Source of the DNA: Pontibacillus halophilus JSM 076056 = DSM 19796
GTDB taxonomy: Bacteria; Bacillota; Bacilli; Bacillales; BH030062
Reading direction: 5' to 3'
DNA: 64,000 nt
Assembly (NCBI RefSeq): GCF_000425205.1
Contig: NZ_KE384328.1
Location: 93,296 to 157,295, forward strand
Shown: in pieces, positions 55,661-64,000 of the stretch
How the letters are laid out: each line of letters starts with the position of its first letter
How positions within the stretch are numbered: position 1 is the stretch's first letter
Translations under genes and position numbers: made by a program
The notes under the pieces: generated by a model
The model's input: only the letters and a program-made list of their open reading frames with translations
The model's database searches: none
Told to the model about the DNA's origin: nothing

Positions 55661-56677
55661 GTGGAACAGATTGCAACGGTATTGAGCCATTACGAGCTGT
55701 ATCCGTTTGAAATCCATCAAAAGACAGACCGGTTGTATCGCGTAAGTACACAACACGGAGAAGTAGCGGTAAAGCGTACGAACAGAACCAAATTAGAATT
55801 GCACGATTGGCTTGAAGCATACAAGACGGCCAATGCTCAGCAAATTCGTACCCTTATTCCACTCTATTTAACAACAGACCATCAGTTCTTTGTGGAGCAC
55901 GAACGAAGCACCTACTACGTAATGCCCTGGTATGAGAATGAAGGGAGGGATACTCCTCCCTATCCGTTTGAGCTATTCTATAAATCGATTGGTGGCGTAC
56001 ACAAGTCTACGTTGGAAGCTCATAAATTTGAATTGAGTGATGCGGAAGAAGAAGTGAAGAAGCAAAAGGAGAAGGTGGATGGGTATTATAAGCAACTTGA
56101 GGAGTGGATTGTTGAGTTTGAGCAGAACCATTATATGTCCCCCTTAGAGTTGCAGGTGTGTACGCATTTCAGGGATTTAATTCAATGTTTGACGCTCACA
56201 CAAGAATGGTACGATCGCTACTTAGAGGATATCGAGACGGACAAAGTGAATCGAGTCGTGTTAGGTCACGGTAACTTGAGGCCGAGCCACTTCATCTATA
56301 ATGCAGACCAGCCTTATTTATTGAATTGGGAGCGAGCTAGTGTCCAGCAACCGGTGAGGGATTTGACCACGTATTTTCACTATGTGACACGTTATCATGA
56401 TGCACCCACAGATCAACTAATAGGTACGTTCTCTCACTATGAAGATTATGTTCCTTTACTAAATAGTGAGAGAAGCTTATTTGCTATCTATCTCTTAAAT
56501 CCAGAGCACTATTTAACAATTGTCGAACAGTATGTAACGGGTGCCCCAAACGTGGGACATCCAATCCTCGTACAAAGGCTGGAGCGCTCTTATTTCGTTT
56601 TGAAGCATGCATTGGTGGTTCAAAAGGCGCTTGAAGAAGCGAGGGATTACCATATCAGCAAAGAGAACGAAGACTAG
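55661..56677 (+). CDS. ysxE: YsxE, CotS-like spore coat kinase-fold protein
   Basis: A 338-residue protein of the aminoglycoside-phosphotransferase-like CotS/YsxE family. It has a strand-loop AVKRTN (lysine of the ATP site), the catalytic-loop region LGHGNLRPSHFIY and LNWERASVQQPVRDL in place of the usual DFD. In B. subtilis YsxE is a coat protein. GTG at 55661, with GGAG eight bases upstream, is preferred over GTG at 55652. The HGN-for-HGD change in the catalytic loop could mean weak or no kinase activity. Confidence 0.86.
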   Translation: MEQIATVLSHYELYPFEIHQKTDRLYRVSTQHGEVAVKRTNRTKLELHDWLEAYKTANAQQIRTLIPLYLTTDHQFFVEHERSTYYVMPWYENEGRDTPPYPFELFYKSIGGVHKSTLEAHKFELSDAEEEVKKQKEKVDGYYKQLEEWIVEFEQNHYMSPLELQVCTHFRDLIQCLTLTQEWYDRYLEDIETDKVNRVVLGHGNLRPSHFIYNADQPYLLNWERASVQQPVRDLTTYFHYVTRYHDAPTDQLIGTFSHYEDYVPLLNSERSLFAIYLLNPEHYLTIVEQYVTGAPNVGHPILVQRLERSYFVLKHALVVQKALEEARDYHISKENED

Positions 56678-56862
56678 AGCCACTCAAATTGGAACGCGAT
56701 AAACAAACCTACGAGGATGCCAAGCAGAAACACATCGAACGAACTTGGGAAGAAGAGCGTTCGAACAATCTGGAAAATCAAGATTGGCAAGGTTGCCTTC
56801 TCAATAATATAAAGCCATTGTCGTAGCCAAACAGGGAGCTTGTAGCGATAAATGCGTCCCAT
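56674..56862 (-). CDS. 62-residue conserved-type small membrane protein
   Basis: A small protein with a basic N-terminus (MGRIYRYKLPVWLRQWLY) and two hydrophobic helices (about residues 22-38 and 41-58). A very good ribosome site, AAAAGGAGGGACAAAT, precedes the ATG at 56862, which argues for a real gene. It is convergent with ysxE: one CTAG at 56674-56677 supplies the stop codons of both. No family is recognised and the function is unknown. Confidence 0.75.
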   Translation of the reverse strand: MGRIYRYKLPVWLRQWLYIIEKATLPILIFQIVRTLFFPSSFDVFLLGILVGLFIAFQFEWL

Positions 56863-56933
56863 ATTTGTCCCTCCTTTTCATGTTAGTATATGTGTAGCTG
56901 GGCTAGTACTGTGATAAAAGTTGCGTAAAAACA

Positions 56934-56963
56934 TTGACTTCAACATATGAATGTGGATACAAT
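56934..56963 (+). promoter_or_regulatory. Promoter of the valS T-box leader
   Basis: TTGACT (56934-56939), an 18-base spacer and TACAAT (56958-56963), which starts transcription just before the T-box leader. Confidence 0.7.
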
Positions 56964-56989
56964 AATTCATATCAATAGATACTCTGTCA

Positions 56990-57228
56990 AATGCCGTGAT
57001 GGGGAAGAGTATGAATAATCGCCTTTTCAGAGAGGGAGCCATAGGTGAGAGGCTTCTAAGGTATGAAGTTCAGAATGTCGCCCCGGATGCAGCTTCTTTG
57101 AACGCAAGTAGAAGAAGACGGTCCACGTCCGTTAACGTATGAGTGTACACACACGACACGTGTATGTAAATAAAGGTGGTACCACGGAAGTCCTTTCGTC
57201 CTTTGCTGAAGACGAAGAGGGCTTTTTT
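56990..57228 (+). ncRNA. T-box riboswitch leader of valS
   Basis: A long leader with the T-box sequence AAGGTGGTACCACGG (57173-57187), which pairs with the uncharged tRNA acceptor end. A terminator hairpin follows (GTCCTTTCGTC at about 57190 with GACGAAGAGGGC at 57211-57222, then seven Ts). A stem I region lies upstream (about 57000-57110), where a GTC valine codon at 57077-57079 is a candidate specifier. Uncharged tRNA-Val would favour the antiterminator and turn valS on. Confidence 0.9.
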
Positions 57229-57271
57229 TGTGCCTAAATCACGGTGACATGAATTAAAGGAGGACATAATT

Positions 57272-59917
57272 ATGGAAGAACAGAATCAAGTTTCCCTTCC
57301 GACGAAATATGACCCAACTGCCATTGAGCAAGGTCGATACGATTGGTGGGTTCAAGGTAAATTCTTTGAAGCGGCGAATGACAAGACGAAGGAACCATTT
57401 ACAGTAGTCATTCCGCCTCCAAACGTAACAGGTAAGCTTCACCTTGGTCACGCTTGGGATACAACGCTACAAGACATCATTACACGCGTAAAACGTATGC
57501 AAGGATACGATGTTCTTTGGTTGCCAGGTATGGACCATGCTGGGATTGCCACTCAATCTAAAGTTGAAGGGAAACTTCGTGAACAAGGGACATCACGTTA
57601 TGATTTAGGTCGTGAGAAGTTTCTCGAGAAAGCATGGGAGTGGAAGAGCGAATATGCAGATTTCATTCGTGCACAATGGGAGAAACTTGGGCTAGGGCTC
57701 GATTATTCTCGTGAGCGTTTCACTTTAGATGACGGCTTATCAGAAGCTGTCCGTGAAGTATTCGTAACGCTTTATGAGAAAGGGCTCATTTACCGCGGGG
57801 AATACATCATCAACTGGGACCCAGCTACGAAGACAGCTCTATCAGATATTGAGGTTATTTATGAAGACGTCCAAGGTGCGTTCTATCATATGAGTTACCC
57901 ACTTGCTGATGGAAGCGGTCATATTGAGATTGCAACGACTCGTCCTGAAACGATGCTTGGCGATACGGCAATTGCTGTACACCCTGAAGATGAACGTTAC
58001 CAGCATTTAATCGGTAAGAAAGCAATCCTTCCGATTGTAGGTCGTGAGATTGAGATTGTCGGGGACGATTACGTAGACATGGAGTTTGGAAGCGGTGCAG
58101 TTAAGATAACACCAGCCCACGACCCGAACGACTTCGAAATCGGAAATAGACATAACCTAGAGCGCATTCTTGTGATGAATGAAGATGGAACAATGAATGA
58201 CAACGCAGGGAAATACGCAGGCATGGACCGTTTCGATGCGCGTAAACAACTTGTGAAGGACCTGCAAGCAGAAGGGATCCTCTTCAAGATTGAAGACCAC
58301 ATGCATTCTGTTGGTCACTCAGAGCGTAGCGGTGCAGTCGTAGAACCTTACCTTTCTACACAATGGTTTGTGAACATGCAACCACTGTCTGATGCCGCAA
58401 TCGACCTTCAAAAAGGTGATGACAAAGTTAACTTCGTACCTGACCGTTTCGAGAAGACTTACTTGAACTGGATGGAGAACATTCGCGATTGGTGTATCTC
58501 TCGCCAGCTATGGTGGGGTCATCGTATCCCAGCTTGGTATCATAAAGAAACAGGCGAGGTATACGTAGGACGTCAAGAACCAAGTGATCGTGAGAATTGG
58601 GTACAAGACGAAGATGTTCTTGATACGTGGTTCTCATCTGCTCTATGGCCGTTTTCCACAATGGGTTGGCCAGACGAGAACAGTGAAGATTTCAAACGTT
58701 ACTTCCCAAATGATGTTCTTGTTACGGGATATGACATTATATTCTTCTGGGTTTCCCGTATGATCTTCCAATCCATTGAATTTACAGAACGCCGTCCATT
58801 TAAGGACGTTCTCATTCACGGTCTTGTTCGTGATGCTGATGGCCGTAAGATGAGTAAATCACTTGGCAACGGGGTAGACCCGATGGATGTTATTGATAAA
58901 TATGGCGCGGACTCGCTGCGTTACTTCTTATCAACAGGATCGACGCCAGGTCAAGACTTGCGCTTCCAATGGGAGAAGGTAGAGTCTACTTGGAACTTCG
59001 CCAATAAGATTTGGAACGCTTCTCGTTTCGCACTTATGAACATGGGAGACTTGAAGTATGAAGATATCGACCTGACTGGTGAAAAGTCTGTAGCAGACCA
59101 ATGGATTTTAACTCGCTTAAACGAGACAATTGAGCAAGTGACGAAGAACGTTGATAAATACGAGTTCGGAGAAGCTGGTCGTCACCTTTACAACTTCATC
59201 TGGGATGAATTCTGTGATTGGTACATTGAAATGGCGAAGCTGCCTTTATACGGTGAGGATGAAGCTGCGAAGCACACGACACGTTCTATCCTTGCTTATG
59301 TACTAGACCAAACCATGCGTATGCTACACCCGTTCATGCCATTTATTACAGAAGAAATTTGGCAAGCCCTACCTACGAAAGGTGAATCCATCACCGTAGC
59401 TGCTTGGCCACAATTCCGCGAAGAATTCCATAACGAACAAGCAGCAGCTGAAATGGATCGTCTTGTATCTATCATCCGCTCAGTTCGTAATATTCGCGCA
59501 GAAGTAGATACACCAATGTCTAAGCAGATTAAGCTTATGATTAAGGCGACTGATAAGGACATTGAGGCGGAACTAGACCGCAATCGCACATACTTGGAGC
59601 GTTTCTGTAATCCAAGCGAGCTAACGATTGATGTGGACCTACAAGCTCCTGACAAGGCTATGTCTTCTGTCGTAACTGGTGCTGAACTATACCTTCCGCT
59701 TGAAGGATTAATCAACATTGATGAAGAGATTGCTCGTCTTCAGAAGGAACGCGAGAAGCTAGATAAAGAAGTGGAACGCGTACAGAAGAAATTAGCGAAC
59801 GAAGGCTTCACAAATAAAGCCCCTGCTCATGTAGTAGAGGAAGAACGCGCGAAAGAAAAAGACTACGTTGAAAAACGTGCCAAAGTAGAAGCTCGTATTG
59901 TAGAGCTGAAGCAATAA
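57272..59917 (+). CDS. valS: Valyl-tRNA synthetase
   Basis: The class I synthetase charging tRNA-Val, 881 residues. HIGH-type motif HLGH (57-60), a large editing domain (about 190-340), KMSKS (526-530), the anticodon-binding domain and a C-terminal coiled coil (about 815-881) typical of ValRS. The ATG follows AAAGGAGGACATAATT. It is controlled by the T-box leader. Confidence 0.98.
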   Translation: MEEQNQVSLPTKYDPTAIEQGRYDWWVQGKFFEAANDKTKEPFTVVIPPPNVTGKLHLGHAWDTTLQDIITRVKRMQGYDVLWLPGMDHAGIATQSKVEGKLREQGTSRYDLGREKFLEKAWEWKSEYADFIRAQWEKLGLGLDYSRERFTLDDGLSEAVREVFVTLYEKGLIYRGEYIINWDPATKTALSDIEVIYEDVQGAFYHMSYPLADGSGHIEIATTRPETMLGDTAIAVHPEDERYQHLIGKKAILPIVGREIEIVGDDYVDMEFGSGAVKITPAHDPNDFEIGNRHNLERILVMNEDGTMNDNAGKYAGMDRFDARKQLVKDLQAEGILFKIEDHMHSVGHSERSGAVVEPYLSTQWFVNMQPLSDAAIDLQKGDDKVNFVPDRFEKTYLNWMENIRDWCISRQLWWGHRIPAWYHKETGEVYVGRQEPSDRENWVQDEDVLDTWFSSALWPFSTMGWPDENSEDFKRYFPNDVLVTGYDIIFFWVSRMIFQSIEFTERRPFKDVLIHGLVRDADGRKMSKSLGNGVDPMDVIDKYGADSLRYFLSTGSTPGQDLRFQWEKVESTWNFANKIWNASRFALMNMGDLKYEDIDLTGEKSVADQWILTRLNETIEQVTKNVDKYEFGEAGRHLYNFIWDEFCDWYIEMAKLPLYGEDEAAKHTTRSILAYVLDQTMRMLHPFMPFITEEIWQALPTKGESITVAAWPQFREEFHNEQAAAEMDRLVSIIRSVRNIRAEVDTPMSKQIKLMIKATDKDIEAELDRNRTYLERFCNPSELTIDVDLQAPDKAMSSVVTGAELYLPLEGLINIDEEIARLQKEREKLDKEVERVQKKLANEGFTNKAPAHVVEEERAKEKDYVEKRAKVEARIVELKQ

Positions 59918-59920
59918 AGG

Positions 59921-59953
59921 AAAACGTCCAGATTACTCTGGACGTTTTTTTTT
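59921..59953 (+). terminator. Terminator after valS
   Basis: A perfect 12-base stem (AAAACGTCCAGA with TCTGGACGTTTT), loop TTAC, then a T-run. Confidence 0.95.
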
Positions 59954-59992
59954 ATCTTATTCGGAGGGTGAGGTTAATAAGAACTGTTGTGG

Positions 59993-60844
59993 TCACTTAT
60001 TCTTCAGAGTTTCTTTAATATGAGTACAATACATCTCTAATAAGTTTATGGAACTAACTTCACTAAGCGTTCTTGACCCTACTACGTCCTCAATTTCATT
60101 AAAGAGTAAGGTCCCATCGTTAGAGAACATAAAGTCAATTCCTGCTAAGTCAAACTGAAATAAGTCAAGGATTCCATGAACGGCTTGCTGTTCTTCAATA
60201 GACAATTCATATAGAGCTGCGGATCCACCGAGTGAGTAGTTTGATTTAAAATCTTTGGCGTTGTGGCGAAGTACCGCACTTACGATTTGATTTCCGACGA
60301 TAAAGACTCTTACATCTTTCCCAAACTGTGCAGGTCGTTGGACGATGACCGACTCTTTCAATGTTGCGTTCTTCAATTCCTCTAGTTGTGTAGAATTTTG
60401 AATTAACCACACCTCTTGTCCGCCGTGCCCATCTCTACTCTTTATGATGAATGGGTATGGGAAAGGGGGAGGGGAAGTTATGAGCATACTAATGTCGGTG
60501 AAAACTGTATCAGGAATTGCAATGCCTGCTTCCACAACATGATGATACGTCAGCGCTTTATCGTTGCAGATTCGTGCCACAGTGGAAGTGTTAAAGCAGC
60601 GTATACCTAATGATTCTAAGAGCGCAGTCAAAAGCGGCTCTCGTGTTCGCACGACTGCAAAGACTGGGAGGTCATGAACCTCATGGTACACGGAACGCTT
60701 ATGATCACAGACACCGATGTGGAGGTCTTCACGATAAATGAGCTTTAGTGATAATCCTTGCTTATACGCTTCTTCTTGAAACCATTTAATGTAGGCAGCG
60801 TTATGAATTGCATCTTCTTCTCGATAGATGAGCCAACCGATCAT
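59993..60844 (-). CDS. RimK-like ATP-grasp ligase, second of a pair
   Basis: A 283-residue ATP-grasp protein. It has an N-terminal preATP-grasp domain (about 1-95), the ATP-binding segments YPFIIKSRDGHGGQEVWLI (about 129-147) and VIVQRPAQFGKDVRVFIVG, and the metal-binding IDFMFSNDGTLLFNEIED (about 235-252). The usual final Asn of RimK-type ENxN is replaced here by EIED, so metal binding may differ. It starts inside the stop of the upstream paralogue (ATGA overlap), so the pair is translationally coupled. The family joins an amino group to a carboxylate with ATP; the substrate is unknown. Confidence 0.85.
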   Translation of the reverse strand: MIGWLIYREEDAIHNAAYIKWFQEEAYKQGLSLKLIYREDLHIGVCDHKRSVYHEVHDLPVFAVVRTREPLLTALLESLGIRCFNTSTVARICNDKALTYHHVVEAGIAIPDTVFTDISMLITSPPPFPYPFIIKSRDGHGGQEVWLIQNSTQLEELKNATLKESVIVQRPAQFGKDVRVFIVGNQIVSAVLRHNAKDFKSNYSLGGSAALYELSIEEQQAVHGILDLFQFDLAGIDFMFSNDGTLLFNEIEDVVGSRTLSEVSSINLLEMYCTHIKETLKNK

Positions 60845-61746
60845 TGTTGATTTCCCCTCTTAGTGTTCAGGTCTTGAACGACGTAATCTACCATCTTGTC
60901 TGAGACGTTAATGCCTGTGCACTCATAGATATTCCGAATTTGGGCGTTTCCGTTAATCTCACAAAGAATAGGCTCACCGCTTTCCCCAAATAATAAATCA
61001 ACGCCTGCAAAGTCTGCCTCTACAGCTTTCGTCGCGCGGATGGCAAGGTCAACTTCCTCTTCAGTAGGGTCATAGGGTTCCATTGAGCCGCCTCGGGTGA
61101 TGTTCGCTCTGAAATCGTCCGTTGAATAGCGCTTCATCGCAGCGACCACTCTGTCTCCGACGACATTTAATCGAAGGTCTCTCCCATAACTTGTAGACAC
61201 GAACTGTTGGAATAAGAAGGGGCGGTGATGAATTTCTTGAACCACTTCCATCATTTCATTCCGATTATGAACAAGATAGACTTGTTCGCCGAAGGAACCG
61301 AACGCTTCCTTAATCACCATTGGATAGAGAAGTTCCTTTTCCACTGCTTCCATTGGTAGGGATAAATCTTGAGATGGCCTATATATTTTAGGTCCTAGTA
61401 TCGTCTTTGGTATGGGGAAATTTTCTTTGGCTAACTTCTGATACATGAAAGACTTATCATCACAAAGCTCGATAGAACGAGAGGAATTGTATACAGGTAT
61501 ACCGAGTTGCTCTAGCTGACGTGCTAAGTAAAGGTCTTTATCGCCAAATAAGACAAAGTCGGGTAGCGTCTCATTGCTCAATAGCCTGTTCTCATTTGTC
61601 GTGAGAAGCGGAAGCAATTCATTGTTTTGTTTAATGTCAGTCCTTACACCAGCTTCAGAAGCGGCTTTCTGGAGGAGGTCCGCGTAATCTTTAAATTTAT
61701 CTCCTGATAAGTGACCGTTATATAGAATCCAACCGTAGTAGGTCAT
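60841..61746 (-). CDS. RimK-like ATP-grasp ligase, first of a pair
   Basis: A 301-residue ATP-grasp protein with LCDDKSFMYQKLA, the ATP lysine region YPMVIKEAFGSFGEQVYLV, RDLRLNVVGDRVVAAMKRYS and a complete metal site GEPILCEINGNAQI (Glu-x-Asn-x-Asn type). The start is the ATG at 61746, with AGGAAGG six bases upstream. RimK-family enzymes add glutamate or other amino acids to proteins, peptides or cofactors. It is divergent from folC, and only 68 bases separate the two starts. With its partner it may build a two-step ligation product, but this is inference. Confidence 0.88.
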   Translation of the reverse strand: MTYYGWILYNGHLSGDKFKDYADLLQKAASEAGVRTDIKQNNELLPLLTTNENRLLSNETLPDFVLFGDKDLYLARQLEQLGIPVYNSSRSIELCDDKSFMYQKLAKENFPIPKTILGPKIYRPSQDLSLPMEAVEKELLYPMVIKEAFGSFGEQVYLVHNRNEMMEVVQEIHHRPFLFQQFVSTSYGRDLRLNVVGDRVVAAMKRYSTDDFRANITRGGSMEPYDPTEEEVDLAIRATKAVEADFAGVDLLFGESGEPILCEINGNAQIRNIYECTGINVSDKMVDYVVQDLNTKRGNQQ

Positions 61747-61773
61747 TGATATCCTTCCTAACTGCTTTATAAT
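61746..61773 (+). promoter_or_regulatory. folC promoter
   Basis: TTGATA (61746-61751), a 16-base spacer and TATAAT (61768-61773), about 40 bases ahead of folC. It lies within the divergent region shared with the ATP-grasp pair. Confidence 0.6.
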
Positions 61774-61814
61774 GGAACTCATGAATTGAGTAAGTAGATT
61801 GGTGGTGCAACGTC

Positions 61815-63071
61815 GTGATTTATACAATGCAAGATATAGAGCGATTTATTAAGAAGCGCACTCGTCTTGGTATTAAGCCTGGACTTGAGCGAATACAGTT
61901 ACTCCTTCAGAAATTGAATAATCCAGAGAAGGAAGTCCCTGTCATTCACATTGCAGGTACGAACGGGAAAGGCTCAACCCTAACCTATATGTCTGCGATC
62001 CTCCAACAGGCTGGTTATACGGTGGGAACATTCGTTTCTCCTTCCCCGTTGTCAATAGAAGAGCAGTTCTCGATTAATGGAACAGCCATGGAGGCATCTG
62101 AACTTATAGAAATCTTTCGTAGAATCCAACCAGTTGTGGAAGAGATGGATTGTACGTATGAATACGCAACAGAATTTGAGATTATGGTAGCGGTTGCCTT
62201 CCTACACTTCCACAACCGTGTCGATGTTGCTGTCGTAGAAGCAGGAATGGGGGGGAGACTCGATTCCACTAATATTGTTGACCCCATTCTTAGCATTATA
62301 ACAAATATCGGTTTCGACCACAGCGCCTTTCTCGGTGATACCCTTCAATCCATTGCAACTGAGAAAGCTGGAATTATTAAAGCTCAAGTTCCTGTCGTAA
62401 GCGGTGTTGAACAAGAAGAGAGTCTGTCAATCATTCGTAAGCAAGCATCTGAACGTCAAGCCACTTTATGGCAGTTGGGTAGAGAGTTTCAAGTAAAGCA
62501 AATGAGTGATAAGGAATGGATTTATAGTAGTGAAGGGGAAAGGCTAGATTTCCAATTAAAGATGATGGGCGTACATCAGGGGAAGAATGCATCGCTTGCT
62601 ATACAAGGGGCTAAGCTTCTAAACAATCAAGGGTACAGCGTGACAAACGAACATATTAAAGAAGGGTTAAGGAAAGCGGAATTGAGCGGTCGCTTTGAGA
62701 AGGTTGCCAGTTCCCCACACATCGTCGTAGATGGTGCACATAACGTGGAGGGAATCTCAGCTTTCGTAACTACCGTTCATCATTTCTATCCTGACAAGGA
62801 CCAGACTGTTTTGTTCTCAGCCTTTCAAGATAAGCCAATTAACAACATGATTGAGCAATTGGCTACTCACTTCTCGGATATTTATACAACTGCATTTAAC
62901 CATCCTAGGAGTATGAGTGAAGAGGATTCTCCACCCAGTACACAGTTCGTAGCAGATTGGAAAGAATTTATTAGCCAGTATGTGCACGAGGCGAATAAAT
63001 CATCGACACTATTTGTATGTGGCTCCTTACATTTTATCGCTCAAGTTAAGCGATACATAAGGGAAATTTAG
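61815..63071 (+). CDS. folC: Folylpolyglutamate synthase / dihydrofolate synthase
   Basis: A Mur-ligase-type enzyme adding glutamate to folates, 418 residues. The P-loop is HIAGTNGKGSTLTYM (near residue 46), then TEFEIMVAVAFLHF, GMGGRLDSTNI, ITNIGFDHSAFLG and the C-terminal domain VDGAHNVEGI. The GTG at 61815 follows GGTGGTG at eight bases; the in-frame ATG at 61827 is an alternative. In B. subtilis folC lies directly after valS; here the ATP-grasp pair is between. Confidence 0.95.
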   Translation: MIYTMQDIERFIKKRTRLGIKPGLERIQLLLQKLNNPEKEVPVIHIAGTNGKGSTLTYMSAILQQAGYTVGTFVSPSPLSIEEQFSINGTAMEASELIEIFRRIQPVVEEMDCTYEYATEFEIMVAVAFLHFHNRVDVAVVEAGMGGRLDSTNIVDPILSIITNIGFDHSAFLGDTLQSIATEKAGIIKAQVPVVSGVEQEESLSIIRKQASERQATLWQLGREFQVKQMSDKEWIYSSEGERLDFQLKMMGVHQGKNASLAIQGAKLLNNQGYSVTNEHIKEGLRKAELSGRFEKVASSPHIVVDGAHNVEGISAFVTTVHHFYPDKDQTVLFSAFQDKPINNMIEQLATHFSDIYTTAFNHPRSMSEEDSPPSTQFVADWKEFISQYVHEANKSSTLFVCGSLHFIAQVKRYIREI

Positions 63072-63253
63072 GATGGTATCTGAATCGAATTGTTCACATG
63101 GTGTAAACATTTGTGCGATAGATAAGATGAAATAGTTCAAAATAGTCAAAACTTTTCGCCTATAGAATACTACCATCTTAAAGAGAGGCTATGCTATGAT
63201 AGAAATAGGAAGATTTATGTAATCGAATCTGCTAGTGAAGGAAGGGATAAATA

Positions 63254-64000
63254 GTGGTAAGCAAAGAGAAATCAATTGCACTTTGGGTTATCTTTGGGTT
63301 CGTTCTACCAAGTGTATTTGTCGGCGTTTACATTTTGACAGATCCCATCCTGGCTGGAAGAGGCTACGATTTATACCTATTTGCTTTACTCATTTGTATC
63401 GTATCGTTCTTTCCTATTATTGTGAATGGTACTCCGGTCTTCTTTATTCAGGGAATTGCCTTAGCTGTCTTTCTTTGTTTTGGGTTATTCTATGAAATGC
63501 TTCTCACACAGATTGCTTCTCTCGTCTTCTTCGCAACCCTTCGCTTAAGAAGACATGAATTGCACCGGGTTCCTATTAATATGCTGATGTTTGTAGTAGT
63601 TTCACTCGCAAGTGCAACTGTTTATTATTTGCTGGGTGGGATTAATTATAGTACTACTTCCACAGAAGCCATCAAGATTGTCCCTATTATCGGATATTCA
63701 TTGACTGTGTTTATCACGAATCAACTACTTCTCCACTGGATTCGAAATAAACTACTTAAACAGAATGTACCCTTCTTTGAGAAGAGTTTAGTGTGGGAAT
63801 TTGTGACTACACTTGCTATTCTCCCAATTGGAGTACTTCTATTCATGATGTACACAGAGGTGGGTAGAGGAGCGGTTGTTTATGTGGGGCTCCCATTTGT
63901 TACCCTCTCAGTCATACTTAAGCTCTATCATTCGAGTCGAAGAGTGAACGATTTTCTAGAAGTGGCAAGCGACATTGGTCATGATCTTGCTGCAAAGTTA
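63254..64000 (+). CDS. Polytopic membrane protein, 3' end cut by the window
   Basis: An open frame from the GTG at 63254 (after GAAGGAAGGGATAAATA) runs to the window end, 249 residues so far. It shows about eight hydrophobic helices (from WVIFGFVLPSVFVGVYIL to VVYVGLPFVTLSVILKLY), then a soluble start RVNDFLEVASDIGHDLAAKL. The layout (membrane sensor block, then a cytoplasmic helix) suggests a sensor protein such as a diguanylate cyclase or other signalling enzyme, but no output domain is visible. The 180-base gap after folC shows a -10-like TATGAT at about 63194 only. Confidence 0.75.
   Translation, partial: MVSKEKSIALWVIFGFVLPSVFVGVYILTDPILAGRGYDLYLFALLICIVSFFPIIVNGTPVFFIQGIALAVFLCFGLFYEMLLTQIASLVFFATLRLRRHELHRVPINMLMFVVVSLASATVYYLLGGINYSTTSTEAIKIVPIIGYSLTVFITNQLLLHWIRNKLLKQNVPFFEKSLVWEFVTTLAILPIGVLLFMMYTEVGRGAVVYVGLPFVTLSVILKLYHSSRRVNDFLEVASDIGHDLAAKL

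Noticed and set aside
1..64000. CRISPR arrays, insertion sequences, prophage or rRNA
   Set aside because: No regularly spaced direct repeats, transposase, integrase, phage structural gene or rRNA sequence was seen.

Overview
The window is chromosomal DNA of a low-to-moderate GC, endospore-forming member of the Bacillaceae. The signs are strong AGGAGG-type ribosome sites, frequent TTG and GTG starts, T-box control of valS, and the sporulation or germination genes gerE, gerM, spoVID, ysxE and lonB. Many proteins are rich in acidic residues, which suggests a moderately halophilic genus such as Halobacillus or Pontibacillus; that genus-level guess is inference. The backbone follows the Bacillus subtilis order mutS2-yshE-lcfA-fadR-fadB-etfBA-trxA-uvrC ... 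yslB-sdhCAB-ysmA ... gerE-ysmB-racE ... gerM-rph-ysnA-ysnB ... ysoA-tig-clpX-lonB-lonA-ysxC ... hemAXCDBL-spoVID-ysxE-valS ... folC.

Layout. 1-8.3 kb: the 3' part of mutS2, a small membrane gene and a 27-codon ORF, then the fatty-acid beta-oxidation operon lcfA/fadR/fadB/etfB/etfA with two FadR-like operators, then trxA. 8.4-10.2 kb: uvrC. 10.2-19 kb: an accessory block placed between uvrC and yslB. It holds a Fur-box lipoprotein, a translationally coupled envelope-glycosylation operon (epimerase, flippase-like protein, phosphodiesterase, polyprenyl-type glycosyltransferase), a second Fur-box operon (anchored extracellular protein plus FTR1 iron permease) and a GT-C-like membrane protein. 19-26.6 kb: yslB (reverse strand), sdhCAB with two operator-like palindromes in its leader, ysmA, and a ComP/ComA-like two-component system. 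26.7-33.5 kb: gerE, ysmB, racE, a chemoreceptor on the reverse strand, gerM, rph, rdgB and ysnB. 33.5-43 kb: two tRNA genes, ysoA, tig, clpX, lonB, lonA and ysxC. 43.2-47.9 kb: a second insertion, with an AbgT-family transporter, an amino-acid ABC transporter and a small membrane protein. 48-54.3 kb: the complete hemAXCDBL tetrapyrrole operon. 54.5-64 kb: spoVID, ysxE, a 62-residue membrane protein, T-box valS, a pair of overlapping ATP-grasp ligases on the reverse strand, folC and a membrane protein cut by the window end.

How the genes work together. The beta-oxidation operon feeds electrons through EtfAB, and succinate dehydrogenase links the TCA cycle to the quinone pool. The two Fur-box units point to iron-regulated ferrous iron uptake. 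The glycosylation genes supply the usual parts list for building, flipping and transferring a lipid-linked sugar: sugar epimerase, polyprenyl-phosphate glycosyltransferase, flippase and GT-C transferase. The sporulation genes appear to carry stage-specific promoters (sigma-F at lonB, sigma-E at spoVID, sigma-K at gerE). No CRISPR array, insertion sequence, prophage or rRNA was seen.
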